From positions 48,828,088 to 48,892,087 of the forward strand of contig NC_081542.1 of assembly GCF_901000735.1 (NCBI RefSeq): a stretch of 64,000 nucleotides of DNA. The letters run 5' to 3'. Both the position numbers and the translations under genes were made by a program. The first letter of the stretch is position 1; each line of letters opens with the position of its first letter. The notes beneath the pieces were generated by a model. The model was not told the DNA's origin. It searched no databases and saw only the letters and a list, made by a program, of their open reading frames with translations. Origin of the DNA: Corylus avellana. Its lineage: Eukaryota > Streptophyta > Magnoliopsida > Fagales > Betulaceae. Positions 30,016-48,936 of the stretch are shown here, in pieces.

Positions 30016-31170
30016 TTCTTTTTTTCTTTTACTGATCTATAGAATGTTTCAAATAGAGCTGGTTATATAGTCGTATACTTATTATTTATACATTGATACA
30101 ATCTGAACTCGATATAAATACTAGTGATTTTTTACAAACAAGTCAAACGACTCACGAATCCGATACGGATTCTGATTGAAGGGTCTGGTCTATTTAATTA
30201 AATTGATCGAATTATGATTAACCTATATAATTTTATACTAATGTTTTGATACGACTCGATACCATTACCGTTATGTTATAATGGTAATTCATTATGAAAT
30301 GTAGAGTGGAATCCTGTGACCATACTATCATAATTTTTTTTTAAAAAAAATTAATAAAAGTAGGCTGAGAAGATTAATTGTGAGTATTCTAGCCGAGCGT
30401 AAACATAGTAGCACCTACTCGCTGGGAGCTGCACATGAGGGGCATAGACGGTGGGAACTAGATGTGCTCCCTCAAGTTCAACTGAGTTATAGCCTGACTT
30501 AGTCCTACTAGAGCATTAATAAAATTTCAAGGCAACTAATACTAATTAGATATATATGAAAATTTTTCATTACGAAGATTCGAATCCGTTCTAGTACATG
30601 CAATAACCACTTAAAAATTTTCTTGGAAAATTAAATTACCGTCTTTTAATGGTTGACTATCATAAACTTGAGTCGGACAAACCTCGAGAAATCCCCGTCA
30701 AAGGACCTGTAAATTGTAATCCCCAAAGCATTGAACGACAAATGGTTGGAACTCTGGACGAAGCACCTATATATCCTGCTATATGGGTTCGGACTTCGGA
30801 CCACATAATAGCTCATAGCACGAGGTTTTTGGGGTTTCACCATATGTCTCTTCCTCCCACGTCAACCACTTCACTTCGAATTGAAGATAACAGTTGTCGC
30901 CCTAATTATACATGCTTTGCTTATTTGATTACAATTTAAATATATAATAAAATTATTATGTCTAGAACAACCAATTCAAATCCCCACAAGGTATTCTGTA
31001 ATCGCACTGTTTGGCGTTTCCCTTGCGACGATTTGTGTGCTTTAAGCATTTTCACATTTGCATTTCTCAACGCTTATCCATTCTTTTTGGTCGGGCACTA
31101 AACACTTATCCATTCGACCACTGTTATGAAACTATTGATAAGTCTTCTCAGTGAGTGTAATGTAGATCAG

Positions 31171-31824
31171 ATTTGCGGTGGGAAAGACATTTTTGTCATA
31201 TTTGAGATCATCTCGAATTGACTTTTTGAATTCCGACCAATTCGGATAGCTATAGACAAGCTCCATTGTTCGGACAAATAAGTCTCATTAGGATATTCTC
31301 TAATTAGGAACTCTAACTGGCTGCAATTTGGTGCGACCAAATCCTGATAATCTAATTGAATGTAAACCCACCTCAAAATGATAAAACCAAGTACAACTTT
31401 GGTGTCTATCCCCCTAGCTAGGTAATGACATGTTCAGATTGCTTGAAAGTTATGCTATAACACATTGAGAAAATGCTCTTTTTCATTCTCCTCACCATCT
31501 CCTCTCTCTTGTATTTATTATTATTATTATTTTTTTGAAAAAATCAAGATGTTGAAAGAAGGAAGATGGTAAGGAGAATGTGTTGTAGCAACTCTCTAAC
31601 ACATTTGTGGTGGAAAAGATTTTTTTGTCATCTTTTCGATCCTATGTAATTGGCTTCTTGAATTGCAGTCTAATCAAGAGAATGGATTCGATATAACTCA
31701 CTTGTCCGAATAGGCAAGTCTTAAACCTCGGACCATCGGGACAAATAAGCTCCTTTAGGACTATCTCTCATTGGGAGCTTGAACAGTCTGTAATTTGGTC
31801 AATAAATTATAATCGATTCCAATA

Positions 31825-31855
<31 letters not shown>

Positions 31856-31932
31856 TTTAGCTAAAAAAAAAAAAAAAAACCCTAGCTAGGTAATGATATG
31901 TTCAAGTTGCCTGAAAGTTTTGCTCTTACACG
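31171..31932 (+). repeat. Diverged direct duplication, units ~31171-31460 and ~31611-31932
   Basis: Shared landmarks in the same order: GGTGGGAAAGACATTTTTGTC / GGTGGAAAAGATTTTTTTGTC-like starts, GACAAATAAG(T/C)TC, ATTTGGT, and CCTAGCTAGGTAATGA(C/T)ATGTTCA near the ends. The 150 bp between units includes a small inverted structure (CTCCTCACCATC and GATGGTAAGGAG). Confidence 0.65.
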
Positions 31933-33009
31933 CAATGAAAGGTTTGTATACAATCTTTGTGCAAACCACACACCTAAAGCACTTTCGTATACGAAGGTAA
32001 AAATCATTGGAAGTTTAATACATTCTTTAATACTTTTATTGTAGAATATGTTATTGTTATTATTATTAAAAGATTAACATAAATCTAAAAGGTGAGACAC
32101 GTGACCATTAAAGACACATGGGAAGATATCAACGTGGCAAATCAGCAGCATGTGATTGAAGAAGCTTTGACATATTAAAGCCCCAAAAGGAGAAGCAAGT
32201 CGTGCTGGCTGATAAGAAAAAGTGATAATCCTTTTAGCTGCATCAAAGTGAGGGTGGTTGTACACCGCAGAAGCAGCCAATATTTGCAAACAGCAAAGCA
32301 GAGGCAAGAGAGCATATTTCTGTGATTTTGCTACTTTTCATACTCAGAGATTAGGTGTGTTCTTTGTGGGCAATAATTCATGTCATGTGGTTCAATAATG
32401 AAGAGTAACTGATCACCCTGAAAAAGTCATACCTCTTGTTTACTTTTCTTTTGTTTTAAACAATAAAATTGTTGGTCATGCCTACAAGACTTGCCACCTT
32501 TAACCCCGTGTTTGTTTGGAAGGATTGAATAAGAGGATAATAGGATACAAATTCAAGTTCCTTAAAGTGTGGTTATTTATAACAGAGGAGCTGATGAATT
32601 GTCTGGGAGATTGCTGCTGAGGGCAGGGACAGTTCATTTTTGTGTGTTGAATTTAAGTTGTATTGAGACATATGTATAAAATTATATACGTAAATTTAAA
32701 CTCAACTTATTTAATTAAATATGTCATACTCTTTAACTCTAACCTGCTAATTTTGTGTTGGATTCACAAACTATGTAAAAATTGCCAGTTCTAAACATAG
32801 CATGTCAGGTTTAGACTGTGTGGATGCATGAGTAAAAAAATATATAAGTCAACCATAACCTAACTTTTTTAATTAAATAAGTCAGATCCCTTAATCATAA
32901 GATGCTAATTTCGTATTATGTTTGTATTGGATTTACAAGTCGTGTCAAAAATTGTTAGTCATAGTTAAGGGTACTACACTGACACTTACCACGAAAGCCA
33001 TTAAATATT

Positions 33010-33250
33010 GGACAAAGTTTTCCTCCAAACTGGGTTAGAAGAATTTCCTTCAACTTAGTTTATAAAAATGACATGTCATTTTTTTTTAATAACATATGAG
33101 ATGCACATGAGTTTTTAATAAAATTTATTCTAACTTTGTCCTTGCTATTAAAAAAACATATGCATCTCACATGTTCAATGGACATATGTCACTTTTATAG
33201 ACTAGGTTGAAAGAAATTCCTCCAATCCAGTTTGGAAGAAAACTTTATCT
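33010..33250. mobile_element. Foldback MITE family A, copy 1 (241 bp), perfect 9-bp target duplication
   Basis: The left end GGACAAAGTTTTCCTCCAAA pairs with the right end, whose complement is AGATAAAGTTTTCTTCCAAA, and the arms continue to pair for about 65 bp. Flanks are ttaaatatt at 33001-33009 and 33251-33259, identical. A 9-bp duplication plus long inverted arms points to a Mutator-type MITE. Copy 2 is at 43055-43289; a fragment is at 5903. Confidence 0.85.
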
Positions 33251-33309
33251 TTAAATATTTACATTTTTATTGTGGCAATAAATGACAATGTCTCGTGCAC
33301 TATCAAGTC

Positions 33310-33705
33310 AATTTGTAATGGAGTTAGAGTATTCTTTACATCCTCACCAAAATTATTTTTTGGTTATTTTGGTGAGACAATTTGGTGAAAGTGGCTAAAA
33401 TCCTCACTTTTTAGCCTCATCATTTTAACCCAAAATAAATTGTGAGTAAATAGTATTCACTATACCAAATGAATAAGAAATAATATAAATTTTCTCTCTC
33501 TTGCCTTATTTTTTTGAAAAAGGTCAAAAAAAAAAAAATATTTGAAAAAAAAAAATTAATGGAATAGTAAAAGTTGATAATTAAAATAGTGAGACTGCTA
33601 AGTGCTTTTAAAAAAGTAAGTAGTTAAAATAGAGAAAAATGTACTTTTAATTGTTTTGGTGAGTAAAATTTAGTGAGATAGGTAAAAATGTTATAATAAA
33701 ATCTA
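33310..33705. mobile_element. Foldback MITE family C, copy 1
   Basis: Arms CCTCACCAAAATTATTTTTT left and ACTTTTAATTGTTTTGGTGAG right. The internal word AATTAAAATAGTGAGACTG is shared with the copy at 35312-35716 (opposite orientation) and a fragment near 21420-21540. Ends are approximate. Confidence 0.55.
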
Positions 33706-34544
33706 TAGGACCCCAAACTTTTTGTTTTTTTGTTTGATAACTATGATCATTTTAAAAAAAAAACCATGTTCATTTTAGAGAGAGAGAGAGACACTGATGT
33801 ACTTGTGCATCTGCTGTAGCTATAAGGAGACTGGTGCTTTTAAAATTGCATCGGCTCCCTTGTAAACCTTTCTCCTTTTCAATTAGATTAAAAAAAAAAA
33901 AAAAAATTGCATCAGAAATGCAGACGCGTGGTTTTCTTAATATTTTTTCTCGGAGTTTTCTCAGAAGCCTTCCCAAAAGTCCTTTCTCTTGGGGGACCAG
34001 TTCTTACCAGCACAAGCATCACGCCTAACCTGAACAGTCAGATTTGTGAAAATCGATGACAGTCAGCTGGTTCTTAATTCTTATGTTTTGCAGACAGTAA
34101 GAATTCGCTCGTTAACGACACGTTTCTTGTCAATAGCAGTCCATCTTAGACGACAGAAGTTCATCTGTTCAACTGTCGGTAACGTTTCCCTGTTATAATC
34201 TGTTTGAAGTATCTTAAAGATAAAAAAGTGTAGAAAAATAAGTTTTTTTTTTTTTTTTTTTTTTTTTTTGGGTGGGGGGGGTTTGAAGTAGAACATCCCA
34301 TTATCAACCAGACTAAGAACAAAAACACCCACAAACGAGGGAGTCAAACAGAAAGAAGTGTTGAGGAGGGAAAGGAGGCTTTGTAAACCGAGTGTGTCAA
34401 CAAAAGATACAATAAAATAGAAATCTCAAAATTCCCCAGTAAAAAACAAAAGGAAGAAATCTCACAGATGCAAAACAGTGTAGTTTTAAATTGCTCTCTA
34501 AATTATATGAACTTTTGCAATAAAGCACGAGTTCAACGATTTGC

Positions 34545-41266
<6,722 letters not shown>

Positions 41267-43054
41267 TGTTAAACCTAACACAGATCTTTTTCAGTCTAGT
41301 TGGTGAGTGACTGAATCCGAGCGCGCGCTAACCAATGTAAGTCTCGAAGAGTCAGTTAGCCGGATCCATTTAACTCTGGTGCGTAAGGGCATGAAGGTCT
41401 TTTCAGCATTGGACTCTCCGCCCTGAAAGGTAGATGCTAATTGTATAAGAGGGTAGTTTCGGGAATATCGAAAAATATAACACTCATAGTGCACGTGTTG
41501 GCTTTCTCGATTTGCTACTTTTTGCGCTTTGTACGACTCAGATTGATGATTGCTTTGATGGCGTATAGTTTATACGATGATTCGGATAGCACCGGATCAT
41601 TCTCGTTGTACCTTTTCGGCTTTACCTAACATTCACTTGGCTGGTGGGCGGTTGATTTATGATCTTGTTCCATTGGATCCGAATCCGATGGGATTTTGGT
41701 GACAAGATCGGTTCGAATCTATTGGATCTTAGGGAATTTTTAATTACTTTTGGATTTCTAGTCCTTAGTTCTTTATTTTATATAGAATAATTAATTTTAT
41801 ATCCTTATTAAAGTCATGATGTAGTACTATGGATCGTGTTTTAAGAGCCATCAGTGCTATTTGTAAATTTATATTTTCAAATTACCATTTTTTAAATAAC
41901 ATGTTTTGAACAGAAAATTTCTGAGAATAACACTTGAGGAACAAAAATATGAAGTTTATTATAGTGTGGATGGTTGGTAGATCTGGTTCGGTATTGATGT
42001 TTTGGCCTTCAACTCCAAGTCAATCTTATATATAAAACGCTACATACAACTAACAGTTACGAACTTAGGAATCAAATGTTTCATTTAAAAAAAAAAAAAA
42101 AAAACTACATATTTTTATATATACATTCATAATGGAATGAATGTGTTTTGCGGGTCTTGCAAATGATGCTGTGTCTTTCCTATTTAGTTCTAAATATGTT
42201 GTGTATTGAAGTTTCTTACCTTAAAAGAAACGAAATATAATTGGAAAACGAGGGCTAATTCTGTCATATCAGTTGGGAGTGAGATTACAATTTACAATGA
42301 TGCTTGTAAAAACCGTAGATTTACTCTTTTAATTAGCAATTGATTGGAAGTTGTGAAAAATTGCCTTAATAAGAATTGGGGAATTCTCTTACTCGTCCAA
42401 AAAATTTGGTACGAGGCAAAATTATTTTTTTAAAAAAACCTCTTTCTGTGGAAAACAATTAAATTTTTGGAATTCACCTTATAAAAAATATAAAATTTCT
42501 TTTCTTACCATATATCTTCTGGTCAGTAATTATGCTGTATGGTAAACTTCTTACCTAGAAAGAAAAGAAAAAAAAGAGAAAGGAAAAAAAAGAGAGGTTT
42601 CGCGTAATTTGCTAGCGAATGGAATGGGTTGAACTGGATAGGATAGACTGGAATGGGATGGGATGGGATGGATGAGTGGGATGACAATGAAGCATGCTTT
42701 GGTGGGCACCTAATCTTCCCGTGGTTGGTGGGTGCGTGGGAATATGAAACGCAAAAAGCATATTCCGGTTATGGTCCGATATTCCACTTTATCCAAACTC
42801 CAATCAACTTTCTACAGCTTCTTTTTTTTTTTTTTTAAAAAAAAAAAAAATTTTAAAGTAATATGCTTCAGGATTAGGCTTAAAATGGGGTGCTATTAAG
42901 ATATTATAATTTTTCTAATCACAAATGATTTGACCGTTGATAAAAACAATTAAATAATAAATTTAACTTATTAATTTAATTAATCTGTCACTTACTTATC
43001 AATTTTACATTCTTAATTACTTCACAAATTATTAATTCACAAATAAATTTGTAA

Positions 43055-43289
43055 GGACAAAGTTTTTCTTCAAATTGAGTTGAAAGAATTTCCTTTAACT
43101 TAGTGTATAAAAGTGAAATGTGTTCTTTTTTTTTGATAACATGTGGTGAGTTTTTAATAAAATTTATTTTAACTTTGTTCTTACTATTAAAAAAACATGT
43201 GCATCTCACATGTTTAGGGGACAAATGTCACTTTTATAAATTAGGTTGAAAAAAATTCCTCCAACCCAGTTTAAAAGAAAACTTTGTCC
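43055..43289. mobile_element. Foldback MITE family A, copy 2 (235 bp), perfect 9-bp target duplication
   Basis: Left end GGACAAAGTTTTTCTTCAAA; right end reads AGAAAACTTTGTCC. The flanks aatttgtaa at 43046-43054 and 43290-43298 are identical. Same family as 33010-33250. Confidence 0.85.
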
Positions 43290-43719
43290 AATTTGTAAAA
43301 AACTTAGAATTTATTTGGCCCTACGAAAAGTGTTTTTTTTTTTTATTTAAGAAAGATCATATATTTTGAAACCGCAAATTCATCCAAACAATTTTAAAAT
43401 GCCTTAAAAAAAAAAAAAAAAAAAAAGAGGCTTAGAAGAGGCTGAAATGAGTGGGCCTGAATTTGGGCCTTTTTATTCGACCCGGGAGCAATCTAAACCC
43501 TGTGGGAACGTGACCTCCATTTGTGTGATAGGTTTCAAATTCAAACCTCACAGGAGATTAGGGTCCATGTAATTTGACTGTCCATTAATGAGTTCAAAAC
43601 ATGGGCTTGACTTTCACAAGAGCCGAGGAAATCTTTTGCCAGCCCATTAGCGGGGAGGGATAGCCTTGGGTGAGCCTGCAGTTCCAAAATTGGGCTGGAT
43701 AAGTTGCTTAGCACATTTA

Positions 43720-44300
43720 GATACGGACAAAATTTTTCAATAAATTGGGTTAAAAGACTTTCTTTAAATTTAGTACGTTAAAATCACATGTATTTTAAAT
43801 GAGAAATGTGATATATACTTCACAATATTGATTTAATAATCTCAGTCAATTTTTTAATTATTATTATTATTTTAAAATAAATTGATCTAAGGGTTGGTTG
43901 ACAATCTCACATGTCAGTAACATAAGATAATTGTGAAATAAAAATGTAATTTATAGCATTACATTCAAAATACATGTAAAAAAATGCCATTCTCGTATGC
44001 ATTTTTAGATACGGACAAAAAATTTCAAAAAATTGTGTTAGCAGACTTTCTTTAAATTTAGTATATTAAAATAACATATATTTTAAATGAGTAATGCTAT
44101 AAATCACATTTTTATTTTATAATGCTGACTTGACAATCTTAACCAACTTTTTTTTTAATAAAAAAAAGAAGATTGATCAAAGGGTTGGTTTGACAATCTC
44201 ACATGTCAATAATATGTGATAATTGTGAGATAAAAATATAGTTTCTAGCATTACATTAAAAATACATGTGAGGAAATGTCATTCTCACATGCATTTTTAA
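43720..44300 (+). repeat. Tandem duplication, two ~285-bp units each with a nested foldback
   Basis: Unit 1 (about 43720-44007) and unit 2 (about 44008-44300) both start TTTAGATACGGACAAA and carry ACTTTCTTTAAATTTAGTA, GGGTTGGTT(T)GACAATCTCACATGTCA and GCATTACATT(C/A)AAAATACATG. Inside each, arms around CACAATATTGATT or TTATAATGCTGACTT pair with the right part as a small inverted repeat. Confidence 0.75.
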
Positions 44301-44305
44301 TAGGA

Positions 44306-44435
44306 GTAATGTTGTTTTTCACACTATACTAAGTGGTATGGCTTAGTAGCCCCTTGGATCAACTAACTTTGATCAAAGGACTATTAGTCCATGCCACATC
44401 GGTAAGTGTGATTGTAGTGTGAAGAATAACATTTC
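44306..44435. mobile_element. Small foldback MITE, about 130 bp
   Basis: Left AGTAATGTTGTTTTTCACAC pairs with right GTGTGAAGAATAACATTT. The interior CTTAGTAGCCCCTTGGATCA and TGATCAAAGGACTATTAG also pair. Confidence 0.6.
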
Positions 44436-47331
44436 TATTTTAATAAAGCATATGATTCTCAAATTTTAGACACATATCACTTTAATTAATATATTGGATT
44501 AAAAAAATTCCTCGTAATTAGTTTGCCCTTTAGATATTGCATTCATAAAATAGCTAGGTATCTTTCTCAACTAAAAAGATAACAAATGAGTACCATAGGA
44601 CATCTTTCTTAATTAAAAAGATAACAAATGCCCAATTCCAAACTTTTCTTTTCTTGGCTGGCCCCTGAATTTTCACATTTATTTAGATCATTAATTTTGT
44701 GGACCTGTGGTTCATCAAGCAAATGAAATGAACCTAACTTACATCTTGAAATATTGTAAGCTCCATAAGAGAATGTACAATCAATCATAATCAAAAGGTG
44801 CTGCCACAAGTTCCCTCTCTAACCAAGCCAACCAAAGTTTCTTACAATTTTTCTAAATTGTAGGGCCTGCAATTAAAAAATTTAGGTGGTTCATTCAAAA
44901 TAACAAAAAAATAATAAAATAAAATAAAATAAAAGTAAAAGTGTAGCTAACTACCATGACCGTTTTCTTTTTGTGGGGGTGGTTAGACCCCTAGCCCCCA
45001 AATGATTTAGGATTGGTAGCTCGCACCACATCTTTGGAGTAATGGCGGACCGACCCATAATGGCCGGTCCCGTTACCCATCGAGTTTTTTGAATTTTAAA
45101 TTATTTTATTATTAATGTGGCTCAACCCAAATGAAGGATTTGAATTTCTCAAAAATGCAGGCCCCAATCCTGGTCCCAATGAATCACATATGTGACATCA
45201 CCTTCCTTCATCTGGAAAAGCTATCAGCCTCCCCACAGTGAATGTCAATGTTCTCCCAAAAAAGGGAATAGTTTTATGAAAAGTCTGTGTCCCGTGAGCA
45301 GCCTATGTATGATCACTTTTATCACCAAAGACAGTGGCTTTTTTTTACCTTTAGAAGTGCTCACTGCAGCAACATGTGGCTTCGTGTTTGCTTATAGAAA
45401 TGGGTACAGATTAGCAATACATTAATGGATTAAGAGAATGAGACTCATGTTTGTGGGATATTGCCAATTATGATAACGGGATGAAGAATCCCTAAAAGAG
45501 ATTCTCACCAGCTGTGTACATCTTTACAGGAATTTCTCCATAATTAGATGAGCCTAACAGAATGCATAAAACCCACCAGTTGCAAGAATCTCCCCCATTC
45601 ATTTCATCTAATCAACCACAACTTCTAAACAGACTCCTTAATTATAAAGAAATTAATGTAACACAAGCAATAAATTAAGCATCAGACATGGCCATGGACA
45701 TGCGTTTGTCCTTAAACCACACACAACACTTTTAAATATTAATAACAAAATCATATTTGGACCCACCAATTCTTATTATTTTTCCTTGTAAGCATACATT
45801 AGGTCAGCTGTAGACACTCTATAACATCATTCAACCATATTATCATCATATATAGTTTACTACTAAGGTAGAGATTGCTTGCTATAATATGTGTTGGAAT
45901 ATTTAGAATATTATATATATATTTATCATGGTTGTTAATTTGTCTGTAATGATTTGATTACATTTTCTAACTTTCCCCACTTACCATGTAATGCAATTGT
46001 AGCGGTAGTCATTAACCATTAAATAATACTAGCACAAGAAGCCGTCTCTCGGCCCTTCTCCTCATAAAGCAATTTTGAGAGGAGAAGGGAGCAGATGTGC
46101 TCCCTCCTCCTCTCTCGTTCCTCTTCTACTCCCCGCTCCTACCCTCCCCCTCCCTTTTTTTTTTTTTTTTTAAATTTTTTTTACAATGAATAATTATGTG
46201 TGAGTAGTTATTATTTCTTATGATCTGGATAATTCGGTGTGAAGGGGTTATCTCTCACGGCCAGTTTAAATAAATTTTGTTATGAAATTTGGCTACCTAT
46301 GTCTTAGATCTAGTCTGCTTGGAGCAAATATGCTCTTTAACTGTATTTGTATATAGGTTAACGGAAGATTGAAATCATAGATAGCATTTGATTGTAATAA
46401 TTTTTGTTTGTATTCATGACTATCTCATAGCATGTGGCTATACTTTTGCAGAGCTTTATGCTTTGTGCTATAAAAGCTTTTTACTCTACTTTATAAGAGT
46501 TTTATGCTAGTGATTTTTAATTAATGAAATCCTTAGATTTCTGTTAAAAAAAAAAAATTGTATTGGTGGAAATACTTTAATATTTTTTCTCACGTGTGAG
46601 CTCAAATTCTCTTTAAATAGGGGTTGAATGATAAAAATAAGGTTCGAACTCAAGACCGTATCCATTATCTAATATCATCTTAAATTACCATTTATTGTAA
46701 AAATTTAAATTGATAAAAAAATAAATAAATTTGATTATTTAATTTATATTATAACACAATACTTCGACCACCTCCTTGATACTTGTCTTGCTTGTGCAGT
46801 AAGTAGATGATCAAGTGCTTACTTGAGCATTAGCTCCGGCCTCTAATTAAGATCTAGGGCTTCTCTCCTCTTCCAAGGCCATGCATCACATAATGGTCCG
46901 TCCTTTTTAAGTTAGGCAAGTACACTTATAAGCACTTGCTTAGTAGCTTTATTATGGTTGGGACAAGTATTTTATTAATTATTTGCACTTTTTTAATTTT
47001 CCGAGTGTTACAACAATGGAGCCGATCGATACCCACAAGGCATGTGCAGGCAACCAAAGTATTATTCTAAGTCTTATGTATTGATCAAAAGGCTCGATGA
47101 ACTTCTCACTTTCCATATTAAGCAGACTTTCAAATGCTTTCCACCTAATACTACCCTCTAGAGGAAATGATTAAGGGTCTACAAGAACACCATAATCACT
47201 TGGCTCAATTAACAACACAAATGTTTCCCATATGTCTTCCAACCTTATCTTTCAAAATGTTCTAAACACAAGACACAATCATGATTATCGTGACCTACTT
47301 GCCAATTGAGCATAAATGATTATTCCTGAGC

Positions 47332-47859
47332 ATGTTTTTTCCTTCAAAGCTTCCCTGTTCATGTCAAAGAATGAGAGCCTCCACCTCCAGGCAACACAAC
47401 AAGAAGCAGCAGCAGCAGCTTCAGCAGAGAGGATGCAGGGCCTTGTGCTGCAGCTGCAGGCTTAGTGTGTCTTCTTCAGAGGAAGCAGAGAGCTCAAACT
47501 CCGACAGGTTTGCGTCAATCTCAAGCCTGGCGCACGCCATGGTGCAAGAGAGGCTCGACCAAATGATTAGAGAAAGGCAGGAGGCAAGACAAGTTGTAGA
47601 GAGAAGAAGGCAAAAAGGTGGTGAAGGGACTAAGTTCGTTGTAATGGTGGCCATGGAAAAGTGCTCTTATGATCCAAGAGAAGATTTTAGAGAGTCCATG
47701 ATTGAGATGATTATGGCAAACCGGATTCAAGAGCCGAAAGATCTTCGTAGCCTCTTGAATTATTATATTTCAATGAATTCCGAGGAATATCATGGGATTA
47801 TACTTGAGGTTTTCCATGAGGTTTGCTCCAATTTATTTTTATTTTGTAAATGCCATTGA
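47332..47859 (+). CDS. OVATE family protein (transcriptional repressor)
   Basis: Single-exon ORF of 175 residues, ATG at 47332, TGA at 47857-47859. The N-terminus is basic and rich in Gln and Cys (a CCSC-like cluster), the middle is Ser-rich (about 48-65) then a charged helix (about 66-100). The C-terminal OVATE domain (about 103-170) contains [20 protein letters not shown], the family hallmark, followed by the [12 protein letters not shown] and [13 protein letters not shown] segments. Length and intronless structure fit small OFPs. Family knowledge: OFPs bind TALE homeodomain and TRM proteins, repress transcription and shape organ growth. Which OFP number it matches I cannot say. Confidence 0.88.
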   Translation: MFFPSKLPCSCQRMRASTSRQHNKKQQQQLQQRGCRALCCSCRLSVSSSEEAESSNSDRFASISSLAHAMVQERLDQMIRERQEARQVVERRRQKGGEGTKFVVMVAMEKCSYDPREDFRESMIEMIMANRIQEPKDLRSLLNYYISMNSEEYHGIILEVFHEVCSNLFLFCKCH

Positions 47860-48936
47860 ACACTAATATCATGAAATTTTTAGTGTCAAATTTGAATCTG
47901 TGATCATGCATGCGACAATTATTGTACCATGGTTTTTGGATACTTGTTCCCTAATTTATGGGAAACACCCATATTTTAGAGAATTACTGATTATGATAAA
48001 TCGCAATCAATCTGTGATTCAATAAATCTCACTAAAAGAGCCCACAAATTTTTTTTTTTTTTGAGGTAGAATTTTCTGATTTTATTATTCAAATAAAACT
48101 TGTTCAGAACTTACAATATGCCTGATACAATCGGGAATACTAGTTCCACGTACAAAAGAGCCCACATTAATTTCTTAATTTGCACTAATTAATAGTGATG
48201 GACATGGCAATTCAAATAATAACTTCAATTAAATACGAAAGCCTTTTTTTTTTTTTTTTTTGTTCTTTCGTTTTTTAAGTTGGGGAAACCCATCATCGAG
48301 GCGAAATGAAGTATTAATCTTTTGTGGGCTTCGCGTGCTGAAGGAGTAGAAATGGCCCAACCACATAGGTGGCGAAATCTGCCCAGACAATTTCCAATTA
48401 GCTACTATATATGTGCCCCCCCACATCGGCTGGCTTGGGGGCAACTGGGCCTCTTTCAGTAGTTTCCTTTTTCCCCACCGTGACCGTAGCGAGTACAATG
48501 CTTGCACCGGGATCATAACTGGATAAATATTATACATACTCACATTTTTTCACTCTTAAATGCAATTCTCGACTAACACTAAAAATAATTATTTAATTTT
48601 AGATTAATTACTATTAAATTTTAAATTTAATGGTAACATTTAGTGTCACCTAAGAGAGCATAAGAGTAGGAGTATATATATATAGAGCATTTCTAATAAA
48701 ATTAGGGGTGACAATTCAAGATTGCATGTCAGATTTAGGTTGTGCCGTTGCATAGGTATAAGACTATATAAATCAAGTATAATCACAAATGACATATAGT
48801 TCATAATGGGAACTAAAAGTACACAACCATGTCCAAATTTCCAATATCCCGAAAAGAGTTATTGCTGCTTGCAGGCTAACCTGTGAGAAACACAAAACTC
48901 TCTCATTGATCGTATCTTAACGTACATGTCTTGCGG
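47860..48936. other. Intergenic interval downstream of the OVATE gene
   Basis: Contains a truncated retroposon (48034-48166), a T-run plus GC-richer block (48245-48530) of unknown nature with CCCCCCACATCGGCTGGCTTGG, and AT-rich sequence. From about 48798 the duplication that includes the ankyrin gene begins. Confidence 0.5.
48034..48166 (-). mobile_element. 5'-truncated retroposon with perfect 13-bp target duplication
   Basis: aaaagagcccaca occurs at 48034-48046 and 48154-48166. The 107-bp insert begins on the plus strand with a T run, so on the minus strand it ends in a poly(A) tail preceded by AATAATAAAATCAG (polyadenylation-like). Likely the 3' end of a LINE or an mRNA copied back into the genome. 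Confidence 0.78.

Larger units (their letters stand above)
23675..34544. other. Gene-poor, repeat-rich interval (about 10.9 kb)
   Basis: I can support no multi-exon gene here. Contents: (AT)n tracts (about 23967-23985, 24155-24171, 31822-31842), a Harbinger-type element (26132-26644), a hAT-like MITE (26793-26954), small foldback elements (about 27040-27200, 28235-28502, 33010-33250, 33310-33705), a retroposon with an 18-bp duplication (29393-29576), local direct repeats (29704-30015, 31171-31932), and one candidate small ORF (28572-28709). About 32090-32340 looks promoter-like (ACACGTG, GATAAG) but has no gene attached. A GC-richer island near 25945-26110 is unexplained. Confidence 0.6.
41267..47331. 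other. Intergenic interval with MITEs and short tandem repeats
   Basis: PFP-beta promoter side (41267-41640, including GAGCGCGCGCT); a GGGAT-type microsatellite (about 42644-42672); a family A MITE (43055-43289); a two-unit tandem repeat (43720-44300); and a small foldback (44306-44435). The rest is AT-rich sequence. A pyrimidine-rich CTCCCTCC block lies at about 46100-46170. No gene supportable. Confidence 0.55.

Noticed and set aside
30649..30939. 96-codon plus ORF in the repeat desert
   Set aside because: No homologue recognised, overlapping antisense ORF of similar length, odd composition; no support as a gene.
32074..32340. Promoter of an unseen gene
   Set aside because: ACACGTG and GATAAG words and a leader-like stretch occur, but no coding exon follows within several kb.
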